A stretch of DNA of 43,519 nt from Prevotella sp. (lineage in GTDB: Bacteria; Bacteroidota; Bacteroidia; Bacteroidales; Muribaculaceae). Positions within the stretch are counted from its first letter, which is position 1. The number at the start of each line of letters is the position of its first letter. The stretch covers positions 1 through 43,519 of the forward strand of contig JAMPBN010000008.1 in assembly GCA_023666665.1 (NCBI GenBank). The letters run 5' to 3'. A model generated the notes under the pieces. The model was not told the origin of the DNA and did no database searches. It saw only the letters and a program-made list of their open reading frames with translations. The position numbers were made by a program, and so were the translations under genes. Below are positions 21,671 through 30,428 of this stretch, piece by piece.

Positions 21671-22136
21671 TGGCCGGAGCGTTTAATATGGGAATTTCTC
21701 TGTCTATTGAATTATCGAGCGATATGAGAGTTTCGGTGCCGGTGACGCCCGGAATCATCTGAATGCGGTCGTTGAGCAGGCGCATCAGGTGCTCGTTGTC
21801 GCTGGCATATACCTTTATAAGCATTGTGTATGGGCCGGTTGTATAATGACATTCCACAATTTCGGGTATCTCCATCAGGTGAGGTACCGCGTCGCGATAC
21901 ATTGCTCCGCGTTCAAGGTTCACGCCGATATACGTACACGTTGAATATCCTAAAAAGCGCGGATTCACCTTATAACCCGAGCCGGTAATCACACCGAGGT
22001 CTATAAGGCGCTGTATACGCTGATGAATGGCCGCACGGCTTACGCCGCACTCGGCAGCTACGTCTTTCGAGGGAATTTTTGCGTTGCGTATTACGATGTG
22101 AAGAATCTTTTTGTCAAGATTGTCGAGTAATTCCAT
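21654..22136 (-). CDS. Lrp/AsnC-family transcriptional regulator
   Basis: A 160-residue regulator: an N-terminal helix-turn-helix (LDNLDKKILHIVIRNAKIPSKDVA, GVSRAAIHQRIQRL) and a C-terminal RAM/AsnC ligand-binding domain (YIGVNLERG, VECHYTTGPYTMLIKVYA, GVTGTETLISLD). It likely senses an amino acid and binds DNA as a dimer or octamer. The ATG at 22136 was chosen because MELLDNLDKKIL is the family start and a perfect promoter lies just upstream at 22160-22190; the longer frame would read through that promoter. It is the first gene of the unit with the pseudokinase and the GNAT-like protein, and divergent to nadB, so it could control both sides. Confidence 0.92.
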   Translation of the reverse strand: MELLDNLDKKILHIVIRNAKIPSKDVAAECGVSRAAIHQRIQRLIDLGVITGSGYKVNPRFLGYSTCTYIGVNLERGAMYRDAVPHLMEIPEIVECHYTTGPYTMLIKVYASDNEHLMRLLNDRIQMIPGVTGTETLISLDNSIDREIPILNAPANVKEY

Positions 22137-22159
22137 ATCAATTGGCTTAATTTTGTTGG

Positions 22160-22190
22160 CAAAATTACACAAAAAACCGCAATCTTGCAA
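22160..22190 (-). promoter_or_regulatory. Promoter of the Lrp-pseudokinase-GNAT operon
   Basis: Minus-strand TTG (22188-22190), exactly 20 bp, then TAATTTTG (22160-22167), matching the Bacteroides consensus. It lies 23 bp before the Lrp ATG. Confidence 0.65.
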
Positions 22191-22229
22191 CATTTTGCTC
22201 AACTTGACCCAAGGTAACAAAAAAATGCG

Positions 22230-22237
22230 TATATTTG
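22230..22237 (+). promoter_or_regulatory. -7 promoter element of nadB
   Basis: TATATTTG is a perfect TAnnTTTG match, 23 bp before the nadB ATG at 22261. The nearest upstream TTG (22204-22206) is 23 bp away, slightly more than usual. It is divergent to the Lrp promoter, with the two -7 boxes about 60 bp apart. Confidence 0.55.
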
Positions 22238-22260
22238 CGCCGAATAATGCTTACTCTGAT

Positions 22261-23838
22261 ATGACAAAGGAATATGATTATCTGGTCATTGGTTCAGGTA
22301 TAGCCGGCATGAGCTTTGCTCTCAAAGTTGCCGACAAAGGACGGGTGGCCCTCGTTTGTAAAACAACACTCGATGAAGCGAATACAGCCTTGGCTCAGGG
22401 CGGCGTTGCTTCCGTAACCAATCTTGAAGTAGATAATTTCGACAAACACATCGAAGACACGATGATAGCCGGCGACTTCCTTTCCGACCCCGAGGCCGTG
22501 AAGAAGGTAGTCACCGAAGCTCCCGCGCAGATAGGTGAACTGGTAGGGTGGGGTGTGGATTTCGATAAGAAGGATGACGGCACGTTCGACCTACATCGCG
22601 AGGGAGGCCACAGCGAATTTCGCATTCTGCACCACGCCGACAATACCGGCTACGAAATTCAACAGAGCCTCATTGAGCAGGTGCGTAATCACCCCAACAT
22701 TGACATCTTTGAGAACCACTTTGCCATTGAAATAATTACCCAGCACCATTTGGGCAAGATAGTTACCCGCCGCACACCCGACATTACCTGCTACGGCGCT
22801 TACGTGCTCGACGAAGCTACCGGCAAGGTTGATACTTTCCTCGCCAAGGTGACCCTAATGGCGACCGGCGGCGTTGGTGCCGTTTATCAGAACACTACTA
22901 ACCCTCTGGTTGCCACCGGCGACGGCATTGCAATGGTTTATCGCGCCAAAGGCACCGTCAAGGATATGGAATTCATTCAATTTCACCCCACGGCTCTTTA
23001 TCATCCCGGCGACCGCCCCTGCTTCCTGATTACCGAGGCTATGCGCGGCTATGGCGCGGTGATTCGCAACGGCAACGGCGAAGAATTTATGCACAAGTAT
23101 GACCCTCGTCTGTCTTTGGCACCTCGCGACATCGTGGCTCGTGCCATCGACTCCGAGATGAAGCAGCTGGGCCACGATCACGTCTACCTCGACGTTACCC
23201 ACAAAGACCCCGAAGAGACTAAAAAACACTTCCCCAACATCTATGCCCATTGCCTCGAAATCGGCATAGACATTACTAAAGACTATATTCCGGTAGCTCC
23301 CGCCGCACATTATCTCTGTGGCGGCATAAAAGTTGACCTCAACGGCGAATCGAGCATCAAGCGCCTATATGCCGTCGGCGAATGTTCCTGCACCGGACTG
23401 CACGGCGGTAACCGCCTGGCCTCCAACTCGCTGATTGAGGCCGTGGTATATGCCGACGCGGCAGCAAAACACGCCACCGCCCACATTGGCGGCTATGATT
23501 TGCGTCGCGACGTGCCCGAATGGAACGACGAGGGCACCAAACACCCTGAGGAGATGGTGCTCATTTCGCAGAGTATCAAGGAGGTGAACCAAATTATGGG
23601 AACATACGTTGGCATAGTACGCACCAATCTGCGACTTGACCGCGCATGGAACCGACTCGACATTCTCTACGAAGAAACCGAAAAACTCTTCAAGACTTCC
23701 CACGCATCGCGTGCCATCTGCGAGTTACGCAACATCATCAACGTGGGCTATCTGATTATGCGTCAGGCCAAGGAGCGCAAAGAGAGCCGCGGACTGCATT
23801 ATACTCTCGACTATCCGCCGGTGAAAGGCAGCAAATGA
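22261..23838 (+). CDS. nadB: L-aspartate oxidase
   Basis: A 525-residue FAD enzyme that oxidises L-aspartate to iminoaspartate, the first step of de novo NAD synthesis; anaerobes use fumarate as the electron acceptor. It has the FAD-binding YLVIGSGIAGMSFAL (GSGIAG 11-16), TALAQGGVASV, the family signature REGGHSEFRILHHADNTG, FIQFHPTAL, YLCGGIKVDLNG and GLHGGNRLASNSLIEAV. The ATG at 22261 gives the usual length; the open frame extends upstream to 22111 but would pass through both divergent promoters. The stop overlaps the DUF4294 start (ATGA). nadA and nadC are not in the window. Cytoplasmic. Confidence 0.97.
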   Translation: MTKEYDYLVIGSGIAGMSFALKVADKGRVALVCKTTLDEANTALAQGGVASVTNLEVDNFDKHIEDTMIAGDFLSDPEAVKKVVTEAPAQIGELVGWGVDFDKKDDGTFDLHREGGHSEFRILHHADNTGYEIQQSLIEQVRNHPNIDIFENHFAIEIITQHHLGKIVTRRTPDITCYGAYVLDEATGKVDTFLAKVTLMATGGVGAVYQNTTNPLVATGDGIAMVYRAKGTVKDMEFIQFHPTALYHPGDRPCFLITEAMRGYGAVIRNGNGEEFMHKYDPRLSLAPRDIVARAIDSEMKQLGHDHVYLDVTHKDPEETKKHFPNIYAHCLEIGIDITKDYIPVAPAAHYLCGGIKVDLNGESSIKRLYAVGECSCTGLHGGNRLASNSLIEAVVYADAAAKHATAHIGGYDLRRDVPEWNDEGTKHPEEMVLISQSIKEVNQIMGTYVGIVRTNLRLDRAWNRLDILYEETEKLFKTSHASRAICELRNIINVGYLIMRQAKERKESRGLHYTLDYPPVKGSK

Positions 23839-24458
23839 GCCGTCGCCGCGCAATCATAACCGCACTGCTGTGTGTGCTTTTCAGCGTCTTGAGCCTCCGC
23901 GCCCAAGACGCCGAACTGCAAATGCGCCCCAGCTACGTTCAGGGCACATATACCGACATTGACGAGCGCGGCGATACCGCTTACCACATTGTTCTGAAAA
24001 CCATTACGGTGTTTCCTGAATGGAAGTTTAAAAACAAAAAGGAGGAGGAATTCTATTGGCGTACGGTGCGCGACGTTAAAAAAGCTTTGCCCTATGCCAA
24101 AATCATTTGCCGAACACTCACCGAAACGTATGAATACATTGAGACCCTCCCCGATACCAAAGCACGCGAACAGCACCTCAAGGATATGGAAGGAGCAGTG
24201 TTTCGCCAGTATAAACCCGCATTGAAAAAGTTCAACAAGCGTCAGGCAAATCTGCTTTGCAAGCTGATTATGCGCGAAACCAACCAGACCGGCTATGAAA
24301 TCATCAAGGCGTTTATGGGCAACTTCCGCGCAGCGTTCTGGCAAGGCTTCGGCAAACTCTTCGGCGTGAGCCTCAAAAATAAATTTCAACCCGAAAAGAA
24401 CCGAGAAGATGCCATTATCGAGCGCATCTGTTATGCAGTGGAGCAAGGCACTTTGTAG
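23835..24458 (+). CDS. DUF4294 domain protein (exported)
   Basis: A 207-residue protein with an N-terminal Sec signal (SRRRAIITALLCVLFSVLSLRA, cut likely after RAQ) and a DUF4294 domain: LKTITVFPEWKFKNKKEEEFYWRTVRDVKKALPYAK and LMRETNQTGYEIIKAFMGNFRAAFWQG (each split by variable residues). The family is found in Bacteroidota and has no known function. It is likely periplasmic. The ATG at 23835 overlaps the nadB stop (ATGA), which fixes the start. It is 5 bp before the MATE gene. A 12-bp direct repeat, TTATGCAGTGGA, occurs at its end and again across the MATE start. Confidence 0.85.
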   Translation: MSRRRAIITALLCVLFSVLSLRAQDAELQMRPSYVQGTYTDIDERGDTAYHIVLKTITVFPEWKFKNKKEEEFYWRTVRDVKKALPYAKIICRTLTETYEYIETLPDTKAREQHLKDMEGAVFRQYKPALKKFNKRQANLLCKLIMRETNQTGYEIIKAFMGNFRAAFWQGFGKLFGVSLKNKFQPEKNREDAIIERICYAVEQGTL

Positions 24459-24463
24459 CGATT

Positions 24464-25801
24464 ATGCAGTGGAATCAGTATTGGTCATATTATAAGCAGA
24501 TTGCGCGGCTTGGGCTGCCCATAGTGGTGGGTCAGGCCGGGATGATTATTGTCGGGTTTGCCGACAATATTATGGTTGGCCGATATACCACCGAGGCCCT
24601 CTCGGCAGCAAGCTTTGTCAACAATACTTTCAATATGGCAAACCTTGCCTGTATGGGTTTTACCTACGGAATTACTCCGCTGGTAGGCGCTCTGTTAGGG
24701 CGCGGCGAAAATAACCGCATCGGCAAGCTGATGCGCACCGCCGTGGTTATTAACCTGCTATACACTCTGCTGGTAGGGTTGCTTATGGGCATACTTTATC
24801 TCAATCTTGACTGTCTCGGCCAGCCCGAAGAACTGCTTCCGCTAATCAAACCGTATTATCTTTTGGCGCTCATCGGTCTTCTACCAATGACACTTTATAA
24901 CGTGTGGGCCCAATGCTCCTACGGTATGAAAGGTACACGGATGCCAATGTGGATAATTCTAGGGGCAAATCTGCTCAACGTGTGTGGCAACTATCTGTTG
25001 ATATATGGCAACTTCGGCTTTCCTGAAATGGGGCTTTTCGGAGCCGGATTGGCAACGTTCCTGGCGCGGTTGATGTCGGCGGTAGTCATTATTGTAATGT
25101 TCCTGATTGGCAATAAGTATGCCGACGTGCGCCGCGGATACTCCGGTTCGCGCATAAACTCAGCTACTTTTTCAATTTTGGGGCGCACCTCACTGCCTGT
25201 TTCGCTGCAACTTTTCTTTGAAACGGCAGCTTTTTCCGGAGCGGCCATATTTGTTGGCTGGCTCGGGGCTACGGAACTTGCCGCCTTTCAGGTTATGGTG
25301 ATTATCGGCACTCTCGGATTCTGTTTCTACTATAGCCTCGGTTCGGCAACCTCAGTGCTTGTGGCCAACGCTGCCGGACTCGGCGACCATCACGCCATGC
25401 GGCGCATCGGCTTTGCCGGTTATCATCTGACGCTGCTGATGGCAGTGTGCGCCTCGCTGACTTTCCTTTTGGGTGGACGGCATCTCATTGAAATGTTTAC
25501 TCCCGACCCGGCGGTAATTGCCGTGGCGTTGGCGCTTATTCCTCCGCTGCTTTGCTATCAACTGGGCGATGCCACCCAGGTAAACTTTGCCAACGCCCTG
25601 CGCGGCACTTCGAGGGTAATGCCGATGCTGTGGATTGCGTTTTGCAGTTATGTGGTTGTTGGATTACCGTCAACGTATCTTTTCGGCTTCACCTTCGGCG
25701 GTGGCATCGTTGGCATTTTCTATAGCTTCTCGGTGAGTCTTTTCCTTGCCGGAGCGTTGTTTTTGAAATTTTTCCTGAAATATACCCGACCTCGTGAATA
25801 A
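24464..25801 (+). CDS. MATE-family multidrug/Na+ efflux transporter
   Basis: A 445-residue integral membrane protein with about 12 helices and the MATE two-fold repeat (LGLPIVVGQAGMIIVGFADNIMVGRY in the first half, LPVSLQLFFETAAFSGAAIFVGWLG in the second). It belongs to the NorM/DinF type that expels cationic compounds in exchange for Na+ or H+. Substrate cannot be read from sequence. It begins 5 bp after the DUF4294 gene and overlaps the next lipoprotein gene by 8 bp, so it is part of the nadB operon. Confidence 0.93.
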   Translation: MQWNQYWSYYKQIARLGLPIVVGQAGMIIVGFADNIMVGRYTTEALSAASFVNNTFNMANLACMGFTYGITPLVGALLGRGENNRIGKLMRTAVVINLLYTLLVGLLMGILYLNLDCLGQPEELLPLIKPYYLLALIGLLPMTLYNVWAQCSYGMKGTRMPMWIILGANLLNVCGNYLLIYGNFGFPEMGLFGAGLATFLARLMSAVVIIVMFLIGNKYADVRRGYSGSRINSATFSILGRTSLPVSLQLFFETAAFSGAAIFVGWLGATELAAFQVMVIIGTLGFCFYYSLGSATSVLVANAAGLGDHHAMRRIGFAGYHLTLLMAVCASLTFLLGGRHLIEMFTPDPAVIAVALALIPPLLCYQLGDATQVNFANALRGTSRVMPMLWIAFCSYVVVGLPSTYLFGFTFGGGIVGIFYSFSVSLFLAGALFLKFFLKYTRPRE

Positions 25802-27794
25802 ACTTTACTACCTCCCCATAACTGCGGTTGCTACCCTGACGCTTGCCGCATGTGCCAGCCTCGGCCACCCCGACGGCGGCCCCCGCGACGTTGAGCCGCC
25901 GCGCTACGTCTCGTCAAATCCCGCACCCGGAAGCCTCAACTTCAAGGGCAACAAGGTGTCTATTTTCTTTGATGAGAACGTGGAGGTTGACAATCCCAAC
26001 GAAAAGGTTGCCATCTCGCCTGCGCAGAAGGAAATGCCCATAGTCTTTGCCAACGGTCATCGCGTAGATGTAACTTTTCGCGACTCGATGATCCCGAATA
26101 TGACATATACCATTGACCTTGCCGACGCTGTCAAAGACCTCAACGAGGGCAACGTACTTGATGGTTTTGCCGTAGATTTCTCCACCGGCGACTCGATTGA
26201 CACTCTCCAACTCTCGGGAATGGTGCTTCAGGCCCGCAATCTTGAGCCGGCCCAGGGGATGCTTCTCGGTGTGTATAAAAGTGACGCCGATTCCTGTATC
26301 ACTACCCGCAGGTTTGACCGCATTGCCCGCACAAATCAGCTCGGCGAGTTCACCGTGCGCAACCTGAGCCCCGGCGAGTATCAGCTCTTTGCCCTTACCG
26401 ACAACAACCGCGACTATCATTGGGACCGCACCGAAGACGTGGCGTTCTCCTCCGTGCTGCTTTCGCCCACGGTGGAAACCGTGAAGGTGACCGACACCAT
26501 TGCTCGCGACTCTATTTTGCGCGATTCTATCGCTACTCATCTGCAGACCAACTATTTGCCAAACAATTTGCTGCTTACGTGGTTCAACGAAGATTATAAA
26601 GCATTGTATCTCAAGGACTATAAGCGACCAGCCCGCAATGAGATAACCTTTGAGCTGGCCGCTCCGACCGATTCGTTGCCGGTGCTCACAATCATTGCCC
26701 TCGGCTATGATTCAACGATGCGCATACCGCTGACCGATGTTAGTCTGCTCACCCACAGCGCCACCAACGACACGTTGAAATTCTGGCTACGCGACTCAAC
26801 CATCATTATGCAAGACACCGTGCTGATTGAAGCCTGTTATAAGCGGGTTGATACCCTCGACAACATTGTGTGGGGCACCGATACTCTGCGTTTCAACTAC
26901 CGTTCGCCTAAAAAAGTAGTCAAGCAGCTCACCCTGCAGGAAAAAATTGACTCGGTATTGAAAATCTCCGATACCATCAAGGTTGACACTTTCAAACTGA
27001 TGCAACCCGAGCAGTTTCTGCAGTTCAAGTGGGGCAGCTCCGTTCAAGAGCTCAACCGGCCGTTCTACTTCTCGACTGCTTCACCCATTGACTCTCTCCC
27101 TTGCGGGGCGTTGATCGTGGAGTTTAATCCCGACTCCGTTTGGCAACCCCTGGAGCCACAGCCGCTCATCATTCCGTTTGATTCCATTTCTCATTCTAAC
27201 TTTGTACTTGATATGAACTGGACTCCCGGGGGCAAATATCGCATAGTTGCCGACTCTGTTGCCGTGAGCGACATTTATGGCGTATATAACAAGCCGATAA
27301 AGTATGAGTTTACGGCCCGAAATACTGATGAATATTCCACAATACTTTTTAACATCACCGGCGTTGCTGATTCTGTTACCGCAATGGTAGAGTTGCTTAA
27401 CGAGCGGGATGAACCCGTGCGCACTTTGCCATTAATCAGCGGCAGCGTAAAGTTTGAATACCTCTTGCCCGCGACATATTATGCCCGGTTGTATATTGAT
27501 TCAGACCGCAACGGCGAATGGACCAACGGCGATCTGAAACAACGTCGGCAACCCGAAGACGTTTATTATTTCGACAAGAAAATCGCTATTAAGAAAAACT
27601 GGGATCGCTCTGAGTCGTGGGACATTAACGCTTTGACAGTTGACAAGCAGAAACCCGATGATATAAAAAAGAATAAACCCAAACCCAAGGCCGGCGAAAT
27701 CCCCTTGTATGAGGATGACGAAGAAGACCCCGACCCAATCTATGACGGCAGTGACTTCTCGAACACCACACTCCCCGAACTCCGCAGCCTCTAA
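25794..27794 (+). CDS. Large Ig-like (Big_5) domain lipoprotein
   Basis: A 666-residue lipoprotein (lipobox LAAC, Cys20) of a Bacteroidota-wide family. After the anchor comes a Big_5-type Ig-like domain (PEGG-like HPDGGPRDVEPPRYVSSNPAPG, then IFFDENVEV...VTFRDSMIPNMTYTIDL), and then a carboxypeptidase-regulatory-like segment (FTVRNLSPGEYQLFALTDNNRDY) and several beta-rich parts. The C-terminus is rich in Lys, Pro and Asp. Known members are envelope proteins of unknown role. The start is GTG at 25794, inside the MATE stop region (8-bp overlap), giving a good signal peptide MNKLYYLPIT. Two DNNRDYHW / DSDRNGEW segments look like Ca-binding-type Asp-rich loops. Likely exposed in the periplasm or on the surface. 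Confidence 0.85.
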   Translation: MNKLYYLPITAVATLTLAACASLGHPDGGPRDVEPPRYVSSNPAPGSLNFKGNKVSIFFDENVEVDNPNEKVAISPAQKEMPIVFANGHRVDVTFRDSMIPNMTYTIDLADAVKDLNEGNVLDGFAVDFSTGDSIDTLQLSGMVLQARNLEPAQGMLLGVYKSDADSCITTRRFDRIARTNQLGEFTVRNLSPGEYQLFALTDNNRDYHWDRTEDVAFSSVLLSPTVETVKVTDTIARDSILRDSIATHLQTNYLPNNLLLTWFNEDYKALYLKDYKRPARNEITFELAAPTDSLPVLTIIALGYDSTMRIPLTDVSLLTHSATNDTLKFWLRDSTIIMQDTVLIEACYKRVDTLDNIVWGTDTLRFNYRSPKKVVKQLTLQEKIDSVLKISDTIKVDTFKLMQPEQFLQFKWGSSVQELNRPFYFSTASPIDSLPCGALIVEFNPDSVWQPLEPQPLIIPFDSISHSNFVLDMNWTPGGKYRIVADSVAVSDIYGVYNKPIKYEFTARNTDEYSTILFNITGVADSVTAMVELLNERDEPVRTLPLISGSVKFEYLLPATYYARLYIDSDRNGEWTNGDLKQRRQPEDVYYFDKKIAIKKNWDRSESWDINALTVDKQKPDDIKKNKPKPKAGEIPLYEDDEEDPDPIYDGSDFSNTTLPELRSL

Positions 27795-27812
27795 CACCTA
27801 ACACCTAAACAC
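27795..27812 (+). repeat. Heptamer repeat in the alcohol dehydrogenase leader
   Basis: The 18-bp gap and the bases before it read CTCTAAC, ACCTAAC, ACCTAAA, CAC and then ATG, a 7-bp tandem pattern of the same type as the leaders of glk, the carboxynorspermidine dehydrogenase and the OmpH-like gene. Confidence 0.55.
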
Positions 27813-28961
27813 ATGACATCTTTCGACTATTGTACCCCTACCGAATACGTCTTCGGTCGAAACACAGAATCGCGAGTCGGCGAACTCTCTGCCGCAAAAC
27901 TCGGACGCAAAGTTCTGCTCTGCTATGGCGGCGGCTCTGCCGTGCGTTCCGGACTTCTCGGCCGCGTAGAAGCGTCTCTGCGCGATGCGAGTGTTGAATA
28001 TATAGAGTTTGGCGGTATAAAACCCAATCCTACCGACGACCGCGTTTATGAGGGCATAGAAATTTGTCGCAAAAACGGTGTTGACGCACTGCTCGCAGTT
28101 GGTGGTGGCTCGGTAATCGACACTGCCAAGGCAATTGCCGGAGGTGTGCCATACGCTGGAGATTTCTGGGACTTCTGGGCCGGCAATGCTGTGATGACGG
28201 AGGCTCTGCCGGTCGGCACAGTGTTGACCATTGCCGCAGCAGGCTCCGAAGGTTCCGGCAATTCTGTGATTACCAAAATAGACGGTGGCAAGAAAGTTTC
28301 TCTGCGCACAAACGTGTTGCGACCCAAGTTCTCGATTCTCAATCCCGAGCTTACAATGACGCTGCCCAAATATCAGACGGCCTGCGGCATTGTTGATATG
28401 ATGGCGCATATTATGGAGCGTTATTTCTCCAACACTCCCGACTGCGAAGTAACCGACCGCCTCTGCGAGGGTACTCTGAAAGCAATTGTTGACACAGCTC
28501 CACGAGTTATGGCCGCCCCCAACGACTATCAGGCTCGTGCCAATATAATGTGGGCCGGAACCATTGCCCATAACGGCATCTGTGGGGTAGGGCGCGAGGA
28601 AGACTGGACCTCCCATGGCATGGAACACGAGCTGTCTGCTCTCTACGGCGTTGCCCACGGAGCCGGTCTTTCAGTTGTTTTTCCTGCGTGGCTTGAATAT
28701 GTAGCCCAGTTTAATTCCGACAAAATCGAGCAGTTTGGCCGCAGAGTTTTCGGCGTAAGAAGTTCGGCCGAAGCCATCACCGCATTGCGCACTTTTAATC
28801 GCGCCATCGGAATGCCCATTACCCTTGCCGAGCTTGGAATAACTGATCCGGATATTCCTCTGTTGGTTAAGAAACTCCACGAAACCAAGGGAGCGCTGAT
28901 AGGCAATTTCTGCCCGGCTGATGCTGCCGCATCGGAAAAGATTTACCGCTTGATGCTCTGA
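27813..28961 (+). CDS. Iron-containing alcohol dehydrogenase (YqhD/BdhA type)
   Basis: A 382-residue group III alcohol dehydrogenase. It has the NAD(P)-binding GGGSVIDTAKAIA, the TIAAAGSEGSGNSVIT block, and metal ligands in GIVDMMAHIME and THGMEHELSALYGVAHGAGL-like text (SHGMEHELS, YGVAHGAGLS). It reduces aldehydes to alcohols, usually with NADPH for YqhD, taking part in fermentation or aldehyde detoxification. Its stop codon (28959-28961) abuts the convergent trkH stop (28962-28964) with no gap and no visible terminator. Start ATG is set by the family N-terminus MTSFDYCTPTEYVFGRN. Confidence 0.93.
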   Translation: MTSFDYCTPTEYVFGRNTESRVGELSAAKLGRKVLLCYGGGSAVRSGLLGRVEASLRDASVEYIEFGGIKPNPTDDRVYEGIEICRKNGVDALLAVGGGSVIDTAKAIAGGVPYAGDFWDFWAGNAVMTEALPVGTVLTIAAAGSEGSGNSVITKIDGGKKVSLRTNVLRPKFSILNPELTMTLPKYQTACGIVDMMAHIMERYFSNTPDCEVTDRLCEGTLKAIVDTAPRVMAAPNDYQARANIMWAGTIAHNGICGVGREEDWTSHGMEHELSALYGVAHGAGLSVVFPAWLEYVAQFNSDKIEQFGRRVFGVRSSAEAITALRTFNRAIGMPITLAELGITDPDIPLLVKKLHETKGALIGNFCPADAAASEKIYRLML

Positions 28962-30428
28962 TTATTTGTGCCAGAAAGTGGGGGTAAAGATTATTAGGAC
29001 GGAGAAGATTTCCAGACGGCCGATGAGCATGAGTGCGGCCAGTACGTAGTGGGCCATAGGATTGAGCCGGAGGTAGTTGCAACCGATTACGCTGTCAACG
29101 CTCGATAGCGACGAGTTGCTCATTGCTCCGAGAGCGGAAACGAACGAGTCGCCTGCCGGAATGCCGCTCACCGAGATTAGCAGAGCGCCGACTGCCGTCA
29201 GCATTGCATAAAGACACAGAAAGGCTACTACCGCGCTAACCTGGGTTGAGGGTACTACGCGGTTGGAGATTCTAACCGGGAGTACGGCGTTGGGGCGCAG
29301 AGCGCGAATTATTGAGTTTTTCAGGAACTTGAGCAGGTAAACTATGCGGTCAATTTTTGCGCCGCCGGAGGTGGAGCCTGCGCAGCCGCCTGTGAACATC
29401 AGGATTACGGCAATTGCCACGATTGCCGGGCCCCAACCGTCGAACGAACTGAGCATATATCCCGTTGAGGTTATCAGGCTTACAACCTGAAACAGCGGGT
29501 CAATAGTTACGCTTTGCCAACCGGAATATGCGCCGTTGAGCAATATGCCAATGACGAATGCCACCAACGCAAAAGCGATGACTTTGCAATATGTGCGGAA
29601 TGCCTCGTTGTGAACAACGGCACGTGGTTGACCGGTAGCTGCGCGATATACCAACGCGAAGTTAACGCCGCCAAGAAACATAAAGAGCGTGACGATGATT
29701 TTTACGTATGGCGTGGCAAAAGTATTGATGCCGTTGGTGGTGGTGGAAAATCCGCCGGTTGACATCGTGGCCAGGGCGTGACACGCGGCATCAAACACCG
29801 GCATCGGGCCGATACAAAGCAGTCCGAACAGCGCTAACGTCAGCAGTATATAAACGCCCCAAAGCTTTCGCGCAGTTGCCGAGATTCGTGGCGAAACTTT
29901 GTCTTGCGAAATTTTGTTTTGCTCGGCGTTAAACATCTGCATTCCACCTGATGAGTTGAGCATCGGCACGAGAGCGAGCGTGAACAGTATGATACCCAGT
30001 CCCCCAATCCACTCCGACAGGCAGTGCCATATGTGAATTGCGTGGCTAAGGTCGTCGGTCGAGGGAACGAGCGTGGCTCCAGTGGTTGTGAATCCGCTCA
30101 TGGCCTCAAAAAAGGCTTCAGAGAATGTCATCCGCGTGGTCGGTGCGAGCATATACGGTATCAATCCGAACAGCGAAAAGACTATCCATATCGATGTGGT
30201 AAGCAATACGGCGTCATACTTGCTCAGGTCGTGGCGGCCGGGCTTGAAGCCAATGAAGCCGAGTCCTCCAACGAGGATTGTTGCGGCCGCACCGATTCCG
30301 AAAGCCTGCATAGCCCCGATTTCGCCGTGAAACCACGCTACGAAAAAGGGCACAAGCATAAATGCGGCTTCAAAAAGAAGCAGAGCGCAGAGCGTCTTGC
30401 CGAGCATTGCGAAATTGAGACGGCGCAT
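28962..30428 (-). CDS. trkH: TrkH-family potassium uptake protein
   Basis: A 488-residue membrane protein of the Trk/Ktr K+ transporter family with about 10 helices. The four selectivity-filter loops can be seen as FTTTGATL, STGGFST, TSTGYMLSS and the final region AMSNSSLSS/GVGCNYLRL-like text (IGCNYLRLNP). It carries K+ across the inner membrane with TrkA as cytoplasmic regulator. Its ATG overlaps the trkA stop by one base. It is the last gene of the long minus operon starting at aspS and ends exactly at the alcohol dehydrogenase stop. Confidence 0.95.
   Translation of the reverse strand: MRRLNFAMLGKTLCALLLFEAAFMLVPFFVAWFHGEIGAMQAFGIGAAATILVGGLGFIGFKPGRHDLSKYDAVLLTTSIWIVFSLFGLIPYMLAPTTRMTFSEAFFEAMSGFTTTGATLVPSTDDLSHAIHIWHCLSEWIGGLGIILFTLALVPMLNSSGGMQMFNAEQNKISQDKVSPRISATARKLWGVYILLTLALFGLLCIGPMPVFDAACHALATMSTGGFSTTTNGINTFATPYVKIIVTLFMFLGGVNFALVYRAATGQPRAVVHNEAFRTYCKVIAFALVAFVIGILLNGAYSGWQSVTIDPLFQVVSLITSTGYMLSSFDGWGPAIVAIAVILMFTGGCAGSTSGGAKIDRIVYLLKFLKNSIIRALRPNAVLPVRISNRVVPSTQVSAVVAFLCLYAMLTAVGALLISVSGIPAGDSFVSALGAMSNSSLSSVDSVIGCNYLRLNPMAHYVLAALMLIGRLEIFSVLIIFTPTFWHK

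Noticed and set aside
22111-22260. N-terminal extension of NadB from 22111
   Set aside because: It would cross two divergent promoters and adds 50 residues without family similarity; ATG at 22261 gives normal length.
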